A stretch of DNA of 47,576 nucleotides from Mycobacterium sp. E787 (GTDB taxonomy: Bacteria > Actinomycetota > Actinomycetes > Mycobacteriales > Mycobacteriaceae): assembly GCF_001668725.1 (NCBI RefSeq), contig NZ_LZKL01000024.1:1-47576 (forward strand), written 5' to 3'. This document shows, piece by piece, positions 8,880 to 18,208 of this stretch. Both the position numbers and the translations under genes were made by a program. Within the stretch, counting starts at the first letter, position 1, and each line of letters starts with the position of its first letter. The notes beneath the pieces were generated by a model. That model was not told the origin of the DNA. It searched no databases and saw only the letters and a program-made list of their open reading frames with translations.

Positions 8880-9992
8880 TTGAAGCTCAAACGATTTGGC
8901 GCCGCCCTGAGCATCCTGGCCGCGGGCGCGACGGTGTTGTCGGCGTGCGGCGGCGAACACCACACCGCCGGGGGCACCGCGACGACGAGCGCGCCGCCGG
9001 CCAAGGTGTCCTGCGGCGGGAAGCCGACGCTGCGGGCGAGCGGCTCGACCGCCCAGCAGAACGCGATGACCCGTTTCGTCAAGGCCTTCGAGCAGGCCTG
9101 CCCCGGGCAGTCGCTGAACTACACACCCAACGGTTCGGGCGCGGGGATCGGCGAATTCCTGGGCAACCAGACCGATTTCGCCGGCTCGGACTCGCCGCTG
9201 AGCGCCGACGAGTACACCCGCGCGCAACAGCGGTGCGGCTCGCCCGCGTGGAACCTGCCCGTGGTGTTCGGCCCCATCGCGATCGCCTTCAACGTCAACG
9301 GCGTGACGGCGCTGAGCCTCGACGGCCCCACCCTGGCCCGAATCTTCAACGGCGGCATCACCACCTGGAGCGATCCGGCGATCCAGGCGCTGAACCCCGG
9401 TGCCGCCCTGCCGGCCGAGCCGATCCATGTGGTGTTCCGCAGCGACCAGTCCGGCACCACGGACAACTTCCAGCGCTACCTCGACAGCGCGTCCAACGGC
9501 GCGTGGGGCAAGGGCGCCGGCAAGACATTCAACGGCGGTGTCGGCGAGGGCGCCAAGGGCAACGACGGCGCCGCCGCGGCCGTCAAGGGCACCGAGGGGT
9601 CGATCACCTACAACGAATGGTCGTTCGCCCAGGCGCAACACCTGGGCATGGCCAAGGTCATCACGTCGGCCGGCCCGGACCCGGTGGCGATCGGCGCGGA
9701 CTCGGTGGGCAAGACGATCTCGGCCGCCTGGTTCATCAAGCAGGGCAACGACCTGGCCCTCGACACGATCTCGTTCTACCGGCCCAACCAGCCCGACTCC
9801 TACCCGATCGTGCTGGCGACCTACGAGATCGTCTGCTCGAAGTATCCCGACTCCCAGGTCGGCACCGCCGTGAAGGCGTTCCTGCGCAGCACGATCGGCG
9901 CCGGGCAGGACGGGCTGGCGGACAACGGGTACATCCCGATTCCGCAGGAGTTCAAGTCCCGGCTGTCGACCGCGATCGACGCCATCTCATGA
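8880..9992 (+). CDS. pstS: Phosphate-binding lipoprotein PstS (PstS3-like), stand-alone
   Basis: 370 aa from the TTG at 8880, chosen because AGGA precedes it at good spacing and because it yields a signal peptide ([16 protein letters not shown]) with lipobox LSAC, as in PstS3; an in-frame ATG at 8838 would add 14 unlikely residues. The periplasmic phosphate-binding fold shows [28 protein letters not shown], and [11 protein letters not shown], all phosphate-contact segments. It should capture phosphate for an ABC importer, but no pstA, pstB or pstC is in the window. In M. tuberculosis the pstS genes sit in pst operons elsewhere, so this copy between lpqC and nei is unusual. Confidence 0.88.
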   Translation: MKLKRFGAALSILAAGATVLSACGGEHHTAGGTATTSAPPAKVSCGGKPTLRASGSTAQQNAMTRFVKAFEQACPGQSLNYTPNGSGAGIGEFLGNQTDFAGSDSPLSADEYTRAQQRCGSPAWNLPVVFGPIAIAFNVNGVTALSLDGPTLARIFNGGITTWSDPAIQALNPGAALPAEPIHVVFRSDQSGTTDNFQRYLDSASNGAWGKGAGKTFNGGVGEGAKGNDGAAAAVKGTEGSITYNEWSFAQAQHLGMAKVITSAGPDPVAIGADSVGKTISAAWFIKQGNDLALDTISFYRPNQPDSYPIVLATYEIVCSKYPDSQVGTAVKAFLRSTIGAGQDGLADNGYIPIPQEFKSRLSTAIDAIS

Positions 9993-10307
9993 CCCGCGAT
10001 ACCTCGGGCAGTACGCAGCCACGCTGGCGCCGATGAAGTACCCGGCGCGGTAGCCGTCCAGGTTGCTGTTGGACATCACCTCGGAGGCGATGTCGGACTT
10101 CTGCTTACCGAGATCCAGTTCGTCGCAGACCTCGTGGCCGGCGACGATGGCGGCTTGCGGCGACGCGAACTGGATGCCCTTGAGCTTCACCGCCGCCACG
10201 AACGCGTTGTCGACCGCGTCCGCGCGGGCGGCCGGGGCGGCCGGCGCCGCAAGGCCGAGCAGCGTGACCAGCGCGCCGAGGCCGCGCAACATCCGGCTGG
10301 TCGGCAC
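9987..10307 (-). CDS. DUF732 secreted protein (copy 3)
   Basis: 106 aa from GTG at 10307, preceded by GGGGAGG with 8 nt spacing; upstream starts at 10331 (ATG) and 10343 (GTG) would add 8-12 residues before the signal peptide. Signal residues 1-~29 end AARADA. The domain shows [59 protein letters not shown] and is visibly closest to copy 1. It converges on pstS, and both genes end in the same self-complementary TCATGA, each reading Ser-stop. Confidence 0.8.
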   Translation of the reverse strand: MPTSRMLRGLGALVTLLGLAAPAAPAARADAVDNAFVAAVKLKGIQFASPQAAIVAGHEVCDELDLGKQKSDIASEVMSNSNLDGYRAGYFIGASVAAYCPRYRGS

Positions 10308-10389
10308 CGCTGAGACCTCCCCGTGGACCATCGCTGCCGGCACTCCGGGCCGCTGACACCCAAGATCATTGCACGCCGCGACCGGAAGT

Positions 10390-11145
10390 TCAGCGCTGGC
10401 AGGACGGGCACCAGTACGTCACCCGCTCACCGCCGTCGTCGTAGCTGATGGGGGTGCGGCAGCGGCGGCAGGGTTGTGCCGCCCGCCCGTACACCCACAG
10501 CTGCCGGCCGGCCCGGGTGTCGCCCGTGGTGCAGCGGTTCCATCGGAAGCGGTTGATCCACAGCATGTCCCGGGCCCGCGACACCAACCGGTGCGGGTCG
10601 GCGACCGCGCCCACCCGCGCGGTGGGCAGGTGCCCGCTGACGAAACACAGTTCGTTGCAATAGACGTTGCCGATCCCGGCCAGCACCCGCTGGTCCAGCA
10701 GCGCCTCGGCCAGCGGCCGGTCCGGGCGCGCCGCCAGGTTGGCGGCGGCGCGCTCCGGATCCCAGTCCGGGCCCAACAGGTCGGGCCCCAGGTGCGCGAC
10801 CGCGTCGGTGTCGCGGTCACGCTCCAGGATCTCCAGCACGCCAAGGTCGACGCCCACGGCGCGAACATCGTTGGCTTCCAAGATGATTCGCGCCCGATGG
10901 TCGATCCGGCCCGGCCGGGTGCCGACGCGCCAGCTGCCGTCCATCTTCAGATGCGAGTGGATGCTGGCCCGTCCGACGCGGATGAACAGGTGCTTGCCGC
11001 GGCTGAGCACCTCGTCGACGACCTGCCCGGTCAGGTCGACGGTGGCGAACCGCGGAACCCGGACGTCGCAACGGGTCAGGGTGCGCCCGGCCAAGTGCTC
11101 GCGCAGCGCGGCCGCGGTGTGCCAGACGGTGTCGCCCTCGGGCAT
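10390..11145 (-). CDS. nei: Endonuclease VIII / formamidopyrimidine-type DNA glycosylase (Nei2)
   Basis: 251 aa, Rv3297 family. The mature N-terminus PEGD supplies the catalytic Pro2 and Glu3; HLKMDGSW, the helix-two-turn-helix segment with [12 protein letters not shown] and a C-terminal zinc finger (CRRC, then CPSC 16 residues later) complete the Fpg/Nei architecture. It excises oxidised bases (mainly pyrimidines) and nicks DNA by beta/delta-elimination. The ATG at 11145 is 13 bp after the lhr stop on the same strand, so the helicase and the glycosylase are probably cotranscribed, lhr first. Confidence 0.9.
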   Translation of the reverse strand: MPEGDTVWHTAAALREHLAGRTLTRCDVRVPRFATVDLTGQVVDEVLSRGKHLFIRVGRASIHSHLKMDGSWRVGTRPGRIDHRARIILEANDVRAVGVDLGVLEILERDRDTDAVAHLGPDLLGPDWDPERAAANLAARPDRPLAEALLDQRVLAGIGNVYCNELCFVSGHLPTARVGAVADPHRLVSRARDMLWINRFRWNRCTTGDTRAGRQLWVYGRAAQPCRRCRTPISYDDGGERVTYWCPSCQR

Positions 11146-11158
11146 TATTTCCCGGGGG

Positions 11159-14100
11159 TCATCGCAACCGCATTCCGCGCGGGGTCCGGGCGAATCCGGC
11201 GTCCGAGAGCGCCTCGCCGACCCGGCCGCCCTGCAACGCCGGCGCCCCGTCGATGCGTTCGACCAGGATCGACGCGACGCGCCGGGCCGCGACCAGGTCG
11301 GCCAGCGCCGCGGCCGCGGCATGGGCGGCCGCGGGATCCTCGGTGAACGTCAGCAGTGACCGCCCGCCGCGCTCGAGGAACCAGGCCAGCTCGCCGTCGA
11401 CGAGCACGACCAGCGCCCCCGCCTTGCGGCCCGGCCGCGCCGCTGTGCCCTGGCCGCCGGCAGCGTCGGCGCCCGAGGCCGGCCAGGGCAGCGCGGCGCC
11501 GTACGGGTTGGCCGGGTCGGCGGCGGCCAGCGCGACCGCCCGGTACTCCGGGCGCTCGGGGTCGATCCCGTCGGTGTAGCTGCGCAGCCGGTCGACGGTG
11601 GAGGCGACGGCGAACTGGGCGCCGCCCAGCGACTCGACGAAGTAACCGCGCTGGCACCTGCCGGCCTCCTCGAACGTGCTCAGCACCTTGTAGACCGTGG
11701 CGAAACCGCCGGGCACCCCCTCGGCGGCCACCGCGCCCCGGGTCAGCACGCCGTGCCGGTTCAGCAGCAGCTCGGCCTGATAGTGGGCCCGCACCGTGGA
11801 ATCCGGCTCGGGGGCCGGCAGCACCGACCACCGCCCGGCCACGGTCGGGTCGGTGCTGCGGTGCTGGGCATGCGCGACGCTGTAGCGGCTCAGCCGCGGC
11901 GGCCGCTGCACCCGGTGCGCCGGCTGGGACGGTCGCGAGCGCTTCCGGGCCCCCGCGCCACCCAGCACGGCGCGGACCGGCGCGAACGTGTCGCCGGTGA
12001 CCCAGCCGGCCCAGATGAGCTCCCACAGCGCGTCTTTGAGCGCCGCCGATCCCTCGCCGGGCGGCCCGCCGCCGGCGAGCTGGCGGAAGAAGTACGCGCC
12101 GCCCCCGGCCAGCGTGTCCAGGATCGCGCGATGGACGTCGGTCAGCTCGAGCGGGGCGGGGCCGGCCAGTGTGAACGGGGCGGACTCGCCGGCGTGCAGC
12201 GCGACCCAGCCGTCGCTGCCCGAGATCGACCCGGCGCCCGACCAGGTGACCTCGCCGCCGGCCAGCAGCTCGTCGAGCAGCGCGGGGGAGTAGTCGCGGA
12301 CACGCGGCGCCAGGATCAGCGGCTCGAGCGCCGAGGCCGGCACCCGGACCCCGGCCAGCTGGTCGATCACCGAGACCAGCCCGTCGAGGCCCGCCTGGGG
12401 TGCCGACACGTGGTGCCAGGCCGGCAGGAACCGCCCGTAGGCGGCGGTGCTCACGGGCTCGACCTGCGCGTGCATCGCCGCCAGCGAGCGCCGTCGCAGG
12501 ATGCGCAGCACGTCGGCGTCGCACCACTGCTCGCCGCCGCCGGGCACCCCGGGGATGTCGGGCGCGACGACGAAGTCGCCGCGCACCAGCTTGCCTTTGG
12601 AACTGGAGGGGTCGGCGAGCCGGCCCAGCACGTCGGCGGTGACCCGCAGTCCCAGGCCGAACCGGGCGGCGGCCTCGGCCGTGGTGAACGGGGTGTGGGT
12701 GCGCGCATAGCGGCCCAGCAGCTCGCCCAGCGGGTCGGCCACCGCCTCGGTGAAGGCCGTCGGCACGCCCAGCGGAACGGCGGCGCCGACGCCGTCGCGC
12801 AACCGGCCGATGTCCTCGACGGCGACCCACCAGCTGCGGCCGGCGAACGACACCGTCAGCGCCCGCCTGGCGGCCCGCAACCCCTCCAGCCAGCCGCCGA
12901 CGTCGGCGCCGCCGGCCCGCGCGGACAGCTCCTCCTCGGTCAGCGGGCCCAGCAGCCGCAGCAGGTCGGCGGCGCCTTCGGCGTCGCGCGCGGCCCGGTC
13001 GGCCGACAGGTGCTGCAGCTGCCGGCCGGTCGCGGCGATGACGTCGGGATCGAGCAGTTCGCGCAGCTCCACCCGGCCGAGCAGCTCGGCCAGCAGCGTG
13101 CTGTCCAGCGACAGCGCCGCGGCCCGGCGCTCGGCGAGCGGGGTGTCGCCCTCGTACATGAACGCGCCCACGTAGCCGAACAACAGGGACGCCGCGAACG
13201 GGGACGGCCGCGCCGTCTCGGCTTCCAGCACCCGCACCCGGCGCTGGGCGATGCGGGTCATCAGCCCGGTCAGCGCGGGCACGTCGTAGACGTCCTGCAG
13301 GCATTCGCGGACGGTCTCCAGCACCACCGGGAAGTCGGGGTACTTGCGCGCCACGTCCAGCAGCTGGGCCGCGCGCTGGCGCTGGTGCCACAGCGGCGAG
13401 CGGCGGCCCGGGTGCCGGCGGGGCAGCAGCAGCGCGCGGGCCGCGCACTCCCGGAACCGCGACGCGAACAGCGCCGAGCCGCCCACCTCGGCGGTGACGA
13501 CCGGGTCGATCTCGTCGGGGTCGAAGACGAACAGTTCGGCGCCGGGCGGCGCACCGTCGTCGCCGGACAACTCCGTGTCGGGCAGCCGCACCACGATGCC
13601 GTCGTCGGAGGCGGTCGGCTTCTCGTCGATGCCGTAGCGTTCGCGCAGCCGCCGGCCCACCGCCAGGGCGAGCGGCCCGTGCACCCGCAGCCCGTACGGC
13701 GAGTGCAGGATCACCCGCCAGTCGCCCAGCTCGTCGCGGAACCGCTCGACCAGCAGGGTGGTGTCGGTGGGCACCACCCCGGCCGCGGTGCGCTGCTCGT
13801 TCAGCAGACCCCACAGGTTGTCGGTCGCGTAGGCGTCGAAACCCAAAGCGCCGCAACGCTTGTCGAAGTCGGCCCGCTTCAGTGCCGCCAGCTCCCCGGT
13901 GAACGCGCCGAGCGCGGCGCCGAGCTCGGCCGGGCGGCCGGCGTCGTCGCCGCGCCAGAACGGCAACCGGGCGGGCTGTCCCGGCGCGGGAATCACCAGC
14001 ACCCGGTCATGGGTGATCTCGGTGATCCGCCAGCTGGTGGCGCCCAGCGAGATGACGTCGCCGGGGCGCGACTCGTAGACCATCTCCTCGTCGAGTTCGC

Positions 14101-15775
14101 CCACCCGCGACGGCTTTTCCGAGTCGGTGGCGAGATAGACCGTGAACAGCCCCCGGTCGGGGATGGCGCCGCCGGACGTCACCGCGAGCCGCTGCGCGCC
14201 GGGCCGCGCGGTCAGCGTGCCCGCATCGCGGTCGTAGACCAGGCGCGGCCGCAGCTCGGCGAACTCGGTGGAGGGGTACTTGCCGCTCAGCAGGTCCAGG
14301 GTGGCCTCGTAAACGCTGCGCGGCAGCGTCGCGAACGGGGCAGCCCGCCGCACGGTGTCGAACCACCGGTCGGCGTCGAGTGGCTCCAGCGCGGCGGCCG
14401 CCACGGTCTGTTGCGCCAGGATGTCCAGCGGGTTGGCGGGGACCCGCATCGTCTCGATCTGGCCGGCGAGCATGCGCTGCACGGTCACCGCGCACCCGAT
14501 CAGGTCGGTGCGGTGCTTGGGGAAGACGACCCCCCGGGACACCTCGCCGACCTGGTGGCCGGCCCGCCCGATGCGCTGCAGGCCGCTGGCCACCGACGGC
14601 GGCGCCTCCACCTGGATCACCAGGTCGACGGCGCCCATGTCGATGCCCAGTTCCAGGCTCGACGTCGCCACCACCGCCTTGAGCAGCCCGCGCTTGAGGT
14701 CCTCTTCGACCAGGGCGCGCTGCTCCTTGCTGACCGAGCCGTGGTGGGCGCGCGCGAGCACCGCGTCGGCGCCCAGGGTCTGGCCGCTGCCCATGATGTG
14801 GGCCGGCGCCCCGCCGGGCACGCCGGGGTTCGACCCGGACGGCGCCGCGCCGACGTTCAGGCCGGCGCGCTCGGCGTGGATCTCGTTGAGCCGGGCGGTG
14901 AGTCGCTCGGCCAGCCGCCGCGAGTTGGCGAACACGATCGTCGAGCCGTGCGATTCGATCAGGTCGACCAGGCGCGCCTCGACGTCGGGCCAGATGGTGT
15001 TGTTCGCCAGGTTGGCCATGTCGGGCACCGGCACCTGCACGGTGAGCTCGATCGTCTTGGCCGACGGCGGGGCCACGATCGTGGTGGGGGCCCCGCCGGA
15101 CAGGAACCGCGCCAGCTCCTCGGGCGGGCGCACGGTGGCCGACAACCCGATGCGCTGCGCCGGACGCCCCGCCCGCAGGTCGTCCAGCCGCTCCAGCGAC
15201 AGCGCGAGGTGCGCGCCGCGCTTGCCGCCCGCGATGGCGTGGATCTCGTCCACGATCACCGTGTCCACCCCCGCCAGGGTCTCGCGGGCCGCGGAGGTCA
15301 GCATCAAGAACAGCGACTCCGGGGTGGTGATCAGCACGTCGGGGGGGTGCGCGATGAGTTGACGGCGCGCGGCGGGCGGGGTGTCGCCGGAGCGGACGCC
15401 GACGCTGATGTCGGGGGCGGGCCGCCCATGGCGCTCGGCGATCCGGGTGAGCCCCGCCAGCGGGGTGCGCAGGTTGCGCTCGACGTCGACCGCCAGCGCC
15501 TTGAGCGGGGACACGTACAGCACGCGCGTGCCGCGCGGGCGTTCGGCGGCACCGGCAAGACTGTCCAGCGCCCACAGGAACGCCGCGAGCGTCTTGCCGG
15601 ATCCGGTCGGCGCGATCACCAGGGTGTTGGCGCCCTCGGCGATGGCGTCCCAGGCCTGCGCCTGCGCGGTGGTCGGCGCCGCGAAGGTGCTGGCAAACCA
15701 CTCGCGCGTGGTCGCGCTGAACCGGCGCAGCGGCTCCAGTGGGGGCCCCGGCGGGGAATCGGCGCGAGTGCTCAC
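11159..15775 (-). CDS. lhr: Large ATP-dependent helicase Lhr
   Basis: 1538 aa, slightly longer than M. tuberculosis Rv3296 as I recall it. N-terminal superfamily-2 helicase core: Walker A APTGSGKT (~residues 55-62), DEIH box in [13 protein letters not shown], motif III SATVR, motif [13 protein letters not shown], then a winged-helix and the Lhr-specific domain, followed by a ~600-residue C-terminal half of helix-turn-helix repeats found in actinobacterial Lhr. It is a 3'-to-5' translocase that unwinds RNA:DNA hybrids and is linked to the response to DNA crosslinking damage. Start is GTG at 15775 ([10 protein letters not shown]). Coupling with nei supports a repair role. Confidence 0.93.
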   Translation of the reverse strand: MSTRADSPPGPPLEPLRRFSATTREWFASTFAAPTTAQAQAWDAIAEGANTLVIAPTGSGKTLAAFLWALDSLAGAAERPRGTRVLYVSPLKALAVDVERNLRTPLAGLTRIAERHGRPAPDISVGVRSGDTPPAARRQLIAHPPDVLITTPESLFLMLTSAARETLAGVDTVIVDEIHAIAGGKRGAHLALSLERLDDLRAGRPAQRIGLSATVRPPEELARFLSGGAPTTIVAPPSAKTIELTVQVPVPDMANLANNTIWPDVEARLVDLIESHGSTIVFANSRRLAERLTARLNEIHAERAGLNVGAAPSGSNPGVPGGAPAHIMGSGQTLGADAVLARAHHGSVSKEQRALVEEDLKRGLLKAVVATSSLELGIDMGAVDLVIQVEAPPSVASGLQRIGRAGHQVGEVSRGVVFPKHRTDLIGCAVTVQRMLAGQIETMRVPANPLDILAQQTVAAAALEPLDADRWFDTVRRAAPFATLPRSVYEATLDLLSGKYPSTEFAELRPRLVYDRDAGTLTARPGAQRLAVTSGGAIPDRGLFTVYLATDSEKPSRVGELDEEMVYESRPGDVISLGATSWRITEITHDRVLVIPAPGQPARLPFWRGDDAGRPAELGAALGAFTGELAALKRADFDKRCGALGFDAYATDNLWGLLNEQRTAAGVVPTDTTLLVERFRDELGDWRVILHSPYGLRVHGPLALAVGRRLRERYGIDEKPTASDDGIVVRLPDTELSGDDGAPPGAELFVFDPDEIDPVVTAEVGGSALFASRFRECAARALLLPRRHPGRRSPLWHQRQRAAQLLDVARKYPDFPVVLETVRECLQDVYDVPALTGLMTRIAQRRVRVLEAETARPSPFAASLLFGYVGAFMYEGDTPLAERRAAALSLDSTLLAELLGRVELRELLDPDVIAATGRQLQHLSADRAARDAEGAADLLRLLGPLTEEELSARAGGADVGGWLEGLRAARRALTVSFAGRSWWVAVEDIGRLRDGVGAAVPLGVPTAFTEAVADPLGELLGRYARTHTPFTTAEAAARFGLGLRVTADVLGRLADPSSSKGKLVRGDFVVAPDIPGVPGGGEQWCDADVLRILRRRSLAAMHAQVEPVSTAAYGRFLPAWHHVSAPQAGLDGLVSVIDQLAGVRVPASALEPLILAPRVRDYSPALLDELLAGGEVTWSGAGSISGSDGWVALHAGESAPFTLAGPAPLELTDVHRAILDTLAGGGAYFFRQLAGGGPPGEGSAALKDALWELIWAGWVTGDTFAPVRAVLGGAGARKRSRPSQPAHRVQRPPRLSRYSVAHAQHRSTDPTVAGRWSVLPAPEPDSTVRAHYQAELLLNRHGVLTRGAVAAEGVPGGFATVYKVLSTFEEAGRCQRGYFVESLGGAQFAVASTVDRLRSYTDGIDPERPEYRAVALAAADPANPYGAALPWPASGADAAGGQGTAARPGRKAGALVVLVDGELAWFLERGGRSLLTFTEDPAAAHAAAAALADLVAARRVASILVERIDGAPALQGGRVGEALSDAGFARTPRGMRLR

Positions 15776-15819
15776 CTCACCATGGTGCCAACACCCACCG
15801 ACACCGGACCGGCGGGTTT

Positions 15820-16485
15820 CTACAGCCGCGCGGTCGCCATCGCCTCGGACAGTTCCTTCGGAATCTCCGGGACCCGGGCGATGGCGTCGAGCAGCGCGTG
15901 CGCGCAGGCGTCGGCCAGCCGCTCGGCGTCGGTGGTGGGGTCCATGATGCGCTGACGACAGATCTCGAAGGTGAACGCCAGCCAGCCCTGGATGATCACC
16001 CGCAGGTCGCGCTCGACCTCCGGTCGCAGCGCGCTGGTGTCCGGCATCCCGCTGACGACCTCACCGATGCGGGACATGATGTGTTCCATCTGGCGGTTCT
16101 TGGCTTCGTCGTCGATGCCGAGCAGGACCGGGTCGGACCGGCCGAGACCCACGTAGGCGGCCCACGCGGCTTCCGGATGCTGCTGGTGGTAGGCCATGTA
16201 GGCCAGCACGCCGGTCCGGATCTCCTCGAACATCGTCAGGCCCGCGGGCGGCGGGTTGTTGGTGGCCTCGTACAGCCGGTCGGCCTCGTCCTTGACGACC
16301 GCGGCGAAGAACGCCCGCTTGTCGGGGAAGTAGTGATACATCAGCGCGCGCGACACCCCCGCGCGCTCGGCTATCTCGTCGATGCGGACCTCGTCGTAGG
16401 GTCGCTTCCCAAAGACTTCTGCCCCCAAAGCGAGCAGCTCAGCCCGCCGGTCCTCAGGGGATAGCCTCCTCCTGGCTGTCACCAT
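15820..16485 (-). CDS. TetR family transcriptional regulator
   Basis: 221 aa, matching the position of Rv3295 next to lhr. Residues ~12-60 are the TetR helix-turn-helix: IDEIAERAGVSRALMYHYFPDKRAFFAAV. The remainder is a helical ligand/dimer domain with no recognisable ligand signature. ATG at 16485 is directly followed by GTG at 16482. A TANNNT box lies 7 nt before the ATG and a dyad abuts it, so autoregulation from a leaderless promoter is likely. lhr begins 44 bp downstream on the same strand and may be cotranscribed; target genes are otherwise unknown. Confidence 0.88.
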   Translation of the reverse strand: MVTARRRLSPEDRRAELLALGAEVFGKRPYDEVRIDEIAERAGVSRALMYHYFPDKRAFFAAVVKDEADRLYEATNNPPPAGLTMFEEIRTGVLAYMAYHQQHPEAAWAAYVGLGRSDPVLLGIDDEAKNRQMEHIMSRIGEVVSGMPDTSALRPEVERDLRVIIQGWLAFTFEICRQRIMDPTTDAERLADACAHALLDAIARVPEIPKELSEAMATARL

Positions 16486-16492
16486 GTGTCAG

Positions 16493-16513
16493 ATAGTACT
16501 CATATGAAATGAG
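16493..16513 (-). promoter_or_regulatory. Promoter -10 box and adjoining inverted repeat of the tetR gene
   Basis: On the minus strand TACTAT (16498 to 16493) is a TANNNT-type -10 box placed 7 nt before the ATG at 16485, which predicts a leaderless mRNA. Directly against it is CTCAT-N5-ATGAG (16499-16513), an inverted repeat in the -35/-10 spacer region. Position and symmetry fit a TetR autoregulatory operator; binding is inferred. Confidence 0.45.
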
Positions 16514-16570
16514 ACGCCTCCCGCGCAGCGATGATGCTGGCCAGCGGTAACGCGCGGACGGGCCGGCGGA

Positions 16571-16596
16571 GTTTGCCCGGGGACGCCGCCGGGTAT
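16571..16596 (+). promoter_or_regulatory. SigF-type promoter (GTTT-N16-GGGTAT)
   Basis: GTTT at 16571-16574 and GGGTAT at 16591-16596 with a 16-nt spacer match the mycobacterial SigF consensus exactly. It points rightward to the small membrane-protein gene at 16766 (about 165 nt leader). The SigF operon itself lies 1.4 kb further on, so the sigma factor probably drives its neighbour. Confidence 0.65.
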
Positions 16597-16765
16597 ATGT
16601 CCCCATGCGGCATCTCGCGAGGGGCACCGGCCCGCGCGGATCGCACACTCCGCGCACGAAGCGCAAAACACAAAAAAGCATTCGTGGCGCGGTAATAAAT
16701 GCGACGCGGCGAGCGATGGAACCACCAGCGATGGAACTCAAGTGCAGCGAGCGTGAGGGGCATTG

Positions 16766-17149
16766 ATGCAGCGAGCGGGGGAGCGGTCACCCGGCGACCG
16801 CTTGGGGCAGGAGGACGGCGAGGTGCACGCCGCCATCCGCTTTGCCGCGCTCGCCGCGACCGCCGGCGTCGGCTTCGTCGTGCTCGCGGCGCTGTGGGTC
16901 AGCACCTGCCCGGGAACCGGGGTGGACACGGTGGCCTGTGGCGCGCCGCAGCGGACGATGCTCGCGTTCGGCGGTCCGCTGATCCTGATGGCCGGTGGGC
17001 TCTGGGCGTTCCTGCGCACCTATCGGGTCTGGCGGGCGCACGGCACGTGGTGGGGTTGGCACGGCGCCGGCTGGTTCTTGTGGACGTTGATGGTGGCGAC
17101 GCTCGGCCTGGCCGTGTCGCCCATCGCAGGCCCGGTGCTGGCCCTGTAG
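16766..17149 (+). CDS. Small membrane protein, probable Rv3289c homolog of the SigF locus
   Basis: 127 aa from ATG at 16766 (a TTG codon precedes it); GAGGGG lies 7 nt upstream. Three hydrophobic segments (about residues 23-46, 67-89 and 100-122) predict three membrane helices; WRAHGTWWGWHGAGWF lies between the last two. Two Cys (TCPG, VACG) sit in the first external loop. Size and place upstream of usfY/rsbW/sigF agree with the transmembrane protein Rv3289c. It is preceded by a strong SigF-type promoter. Function unknown. Its stop is 1 bp from the convergent usfY stop. Confidence 0.7.
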   Translation: MQRAGERSPGDRLGQEDGEVHAAIRFAALAATAGVGFVVLAALWVSTCPGTGVDTVACGAPQRTMLAFGGPLILMAGGLWAFLRTYRVWRAHGTWWGWHGAGWFLWTLMVATLGLAVSPIAGPVLAL

Positions 17150-17150
17150 C

Positions 17151-17480
17151 TCAGGACCCGGGGGGTCCCTGGGTGACGGCGCGCCGCTGCGGCGCGGCCT
17201 CCGCGGTCAGCTGCCACTGCTCGTCGATGTGGGCCACCCGCCGATGCTCCACGACGAACCACAACGCCCCCGCGATCGTTCCGAGCACCGCGACCAGGCT
17301 CGTCGTGGCCAGCCACTCGTAGTGGCCGTAGGCTGCGGCGGCCGTGGTGCTGATCATCCCGCCCACCGCGACGGCCAGCAGGATGAAGCCGGGCCAGTAG
17401 AGGTTGTTCTTCATCGTGAAACCGGCATGCGGCTGAGTGGTCCGGAAATGATCCGTCGGATCGCGATGCCTGTCGCCCAT
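17151..17480 (-). CDS. usfY: UsfY-like membrane protein
   Basis: 109 aa with ATG at 17480 behind GGAAGGGG. The N-terminus MGDRHRDPTDHFRTTQPHAG resembles the signature opening of mycobacterial UsfY proteins; two hydrophobic helices follow (about 28-52 and 57-76) and a polar tail rich in Gln and Ala. In M. tuberculosis usfY is the gene before rsbW in the SigF operon and on the same strand; here it is inverted, transcribed away from rsbW and behind the holin-like gene (30 bp gap). Function unknown, linked to the SigF stress regulon by location. Confidence 0.6.
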   Translation of the reverse strand: MGDRHRDPTDHFRTTQPHAGFTMKNNLYWPGFILLAVAVGGMISTTAAAAYGHYEWLATTSLVAVLGTIAGALWFVVEHRRVAHIDEQWQLTAEAAPQRRAVTQGPPGS

Positions 17481-17510
17481 CGCTTCCCCTTCCGTTGTCG
17501 GATTTTCGCC

Positions 17511-17891
17511 TCAGGTCGGGACGGCCCGATCGCGCGCGAGCACCTCGGGCAGCGATATCGCCCCGACCGTCGTGATCAGCCATACGACGACGGTGGTGGC
17601 GGCCCAGGAGGCGACGCCGCGAATGGTCAGCCCGTGCGTCAACGCCGAAGCCAGCGCCAGCGCGACCAGGGTCAGTACCAGGCCGGTGCCCCCCAGCAGC
17701 AGCGACGCATACGCGCGGGGCAATCGCACGATCGGCAAAGACAGCGCCGCCTGCGCGACGGTGAACAACAGCACGGCGACGACGAACCCGGACACCGACA
17801 CCGAGACATCGGGCACGACCCGGGCCGCCACCAGCAGTCCGATCGACCACGATGCCAGAAGAACAACCGCGCGAAGCAGAGCCTGCTTCAT
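17511..17891 (-). CDS. Phage-holin-4-like (PF04020-type) small membrane protein
   Basis: 126 aa with four hydrophobic helices (about 5-25, 32-55, 63-88, 94-115). The segment VVPDVSVSVSGFVVAVLLFTV resembles the PF04020 family of small membrane proteins named after holins but mostly of unknown function in bacteria. It is the first gene of a likely two-gene minus-strand operon with usfY and diverges from rsbW. I see no SigF promoter facing it. It is not evidence of a prophage, since no other phage gene is near. Confidence 0.6.
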   Translation of the reverse strand: MKQALLRAVVLLASWSIGLLVAARVVPDVSVSVSGFVVAVLLFTVAQAALSLPIVRLPRAYASLLLGGTGLVLTLVALALASALTHGLTIRGVASWAATTVVVWLITTVGAISLPEVLARDRAVPT

Positions 17892-17946
17892 GCGATAAGT
17901 GTAGGTCGACAGGTTGCCGGTGTTAAGGAGCCGACTCGGCCTGCCA

Positions 17947-17972
17947 GGTTATTCGCAGCCGTAAATGGGTAT
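17947..17972 (+). promoter_or_regulatory. SigF-type promoter of the rsbW-sigF operon
   Basis: GGTTA at 17947-17951 and GGGTAT at 17967-17972 are spaced by 15 nt: one mismatch to GTTT and a perfect -10. It faces rsbW-sigF, matching the autoregulated SigF promoter known upstream of this operon in mycobacteria. Predicted transcription start near 17979 leaves a 230-nt leader to the RsbW start at 18209. Confidence 0.6.
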
Positions 17973-17984
17973 CAGCTCTACACC

Positions 17985-18131
17985 ATGATGAGTGCCGGAA
18001 GCGTTGCGTCAGCGTGCTCGCCCCGCCGGGGGCGGAATCGCGAAGACACCGACAACTTCGTTTATTGCCCCAACGTCGTTCACTGCCCCGACGATCGCCA
18101 TGATCAGCGCGTTCCCGGTCGTGCCGCATGA
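17985..18131 (+). CDS. Possible small leader ORF upstream of rsbW
   Basis: 48 codons starting ATG ATG about 6 nt after the predicted SigF start site, and ending TGA within an ATGA at 18128-18131, where the A of the ATG also opens an in-frame extension of RsbW. The product contains FVYCPNVVHCPDD. The paired CP units come from an imperfect 18-bp direct repeat (18059-18076 and 18077-18094, 14 of 18 identical). Third-position GC is only about two thirds, below the neighbours, so coding is doubtful. Confidence 0.25.
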   Translation: MMSAGSVASACSPRRGRNREDTDNFVYCPNVVHCPDDRHDQRVPGRAA

Positions 18132-18208
18132 CCAACCGGTTGGAACCTACGGTCGACGGCGGGCTGCGCGGCAGTAGTAATGTCGAGCCGACATTGCCGG
18201 GAGACCAT

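Noticed and set aside
11753..15955. A 1400-codon open frame on the plus strand opposite lhr
   Set aside because: It is antisense to the fully motif-bearing helicase and has low-complexity Arg/Gly/Gln/His composition typical of non-coding frames in GC-rich DNA. No domain is recognisable.
16705..16790. Short repeated words (AGCGATGGAAC twice, TGCAGCGAGCG twice) before the 16766 gene
   Set aside because: Units are too short and irregular to call a repeat element, and they lack insertion-sequence or MIRU features.
17511..17891. Prophage remnant suggested by the holin-like protein
   Set aside because: PF04020-type proteins are common chromosomal membrane proteins; there is no integrase, lysin, capsid gene or att-like repeat nearby.
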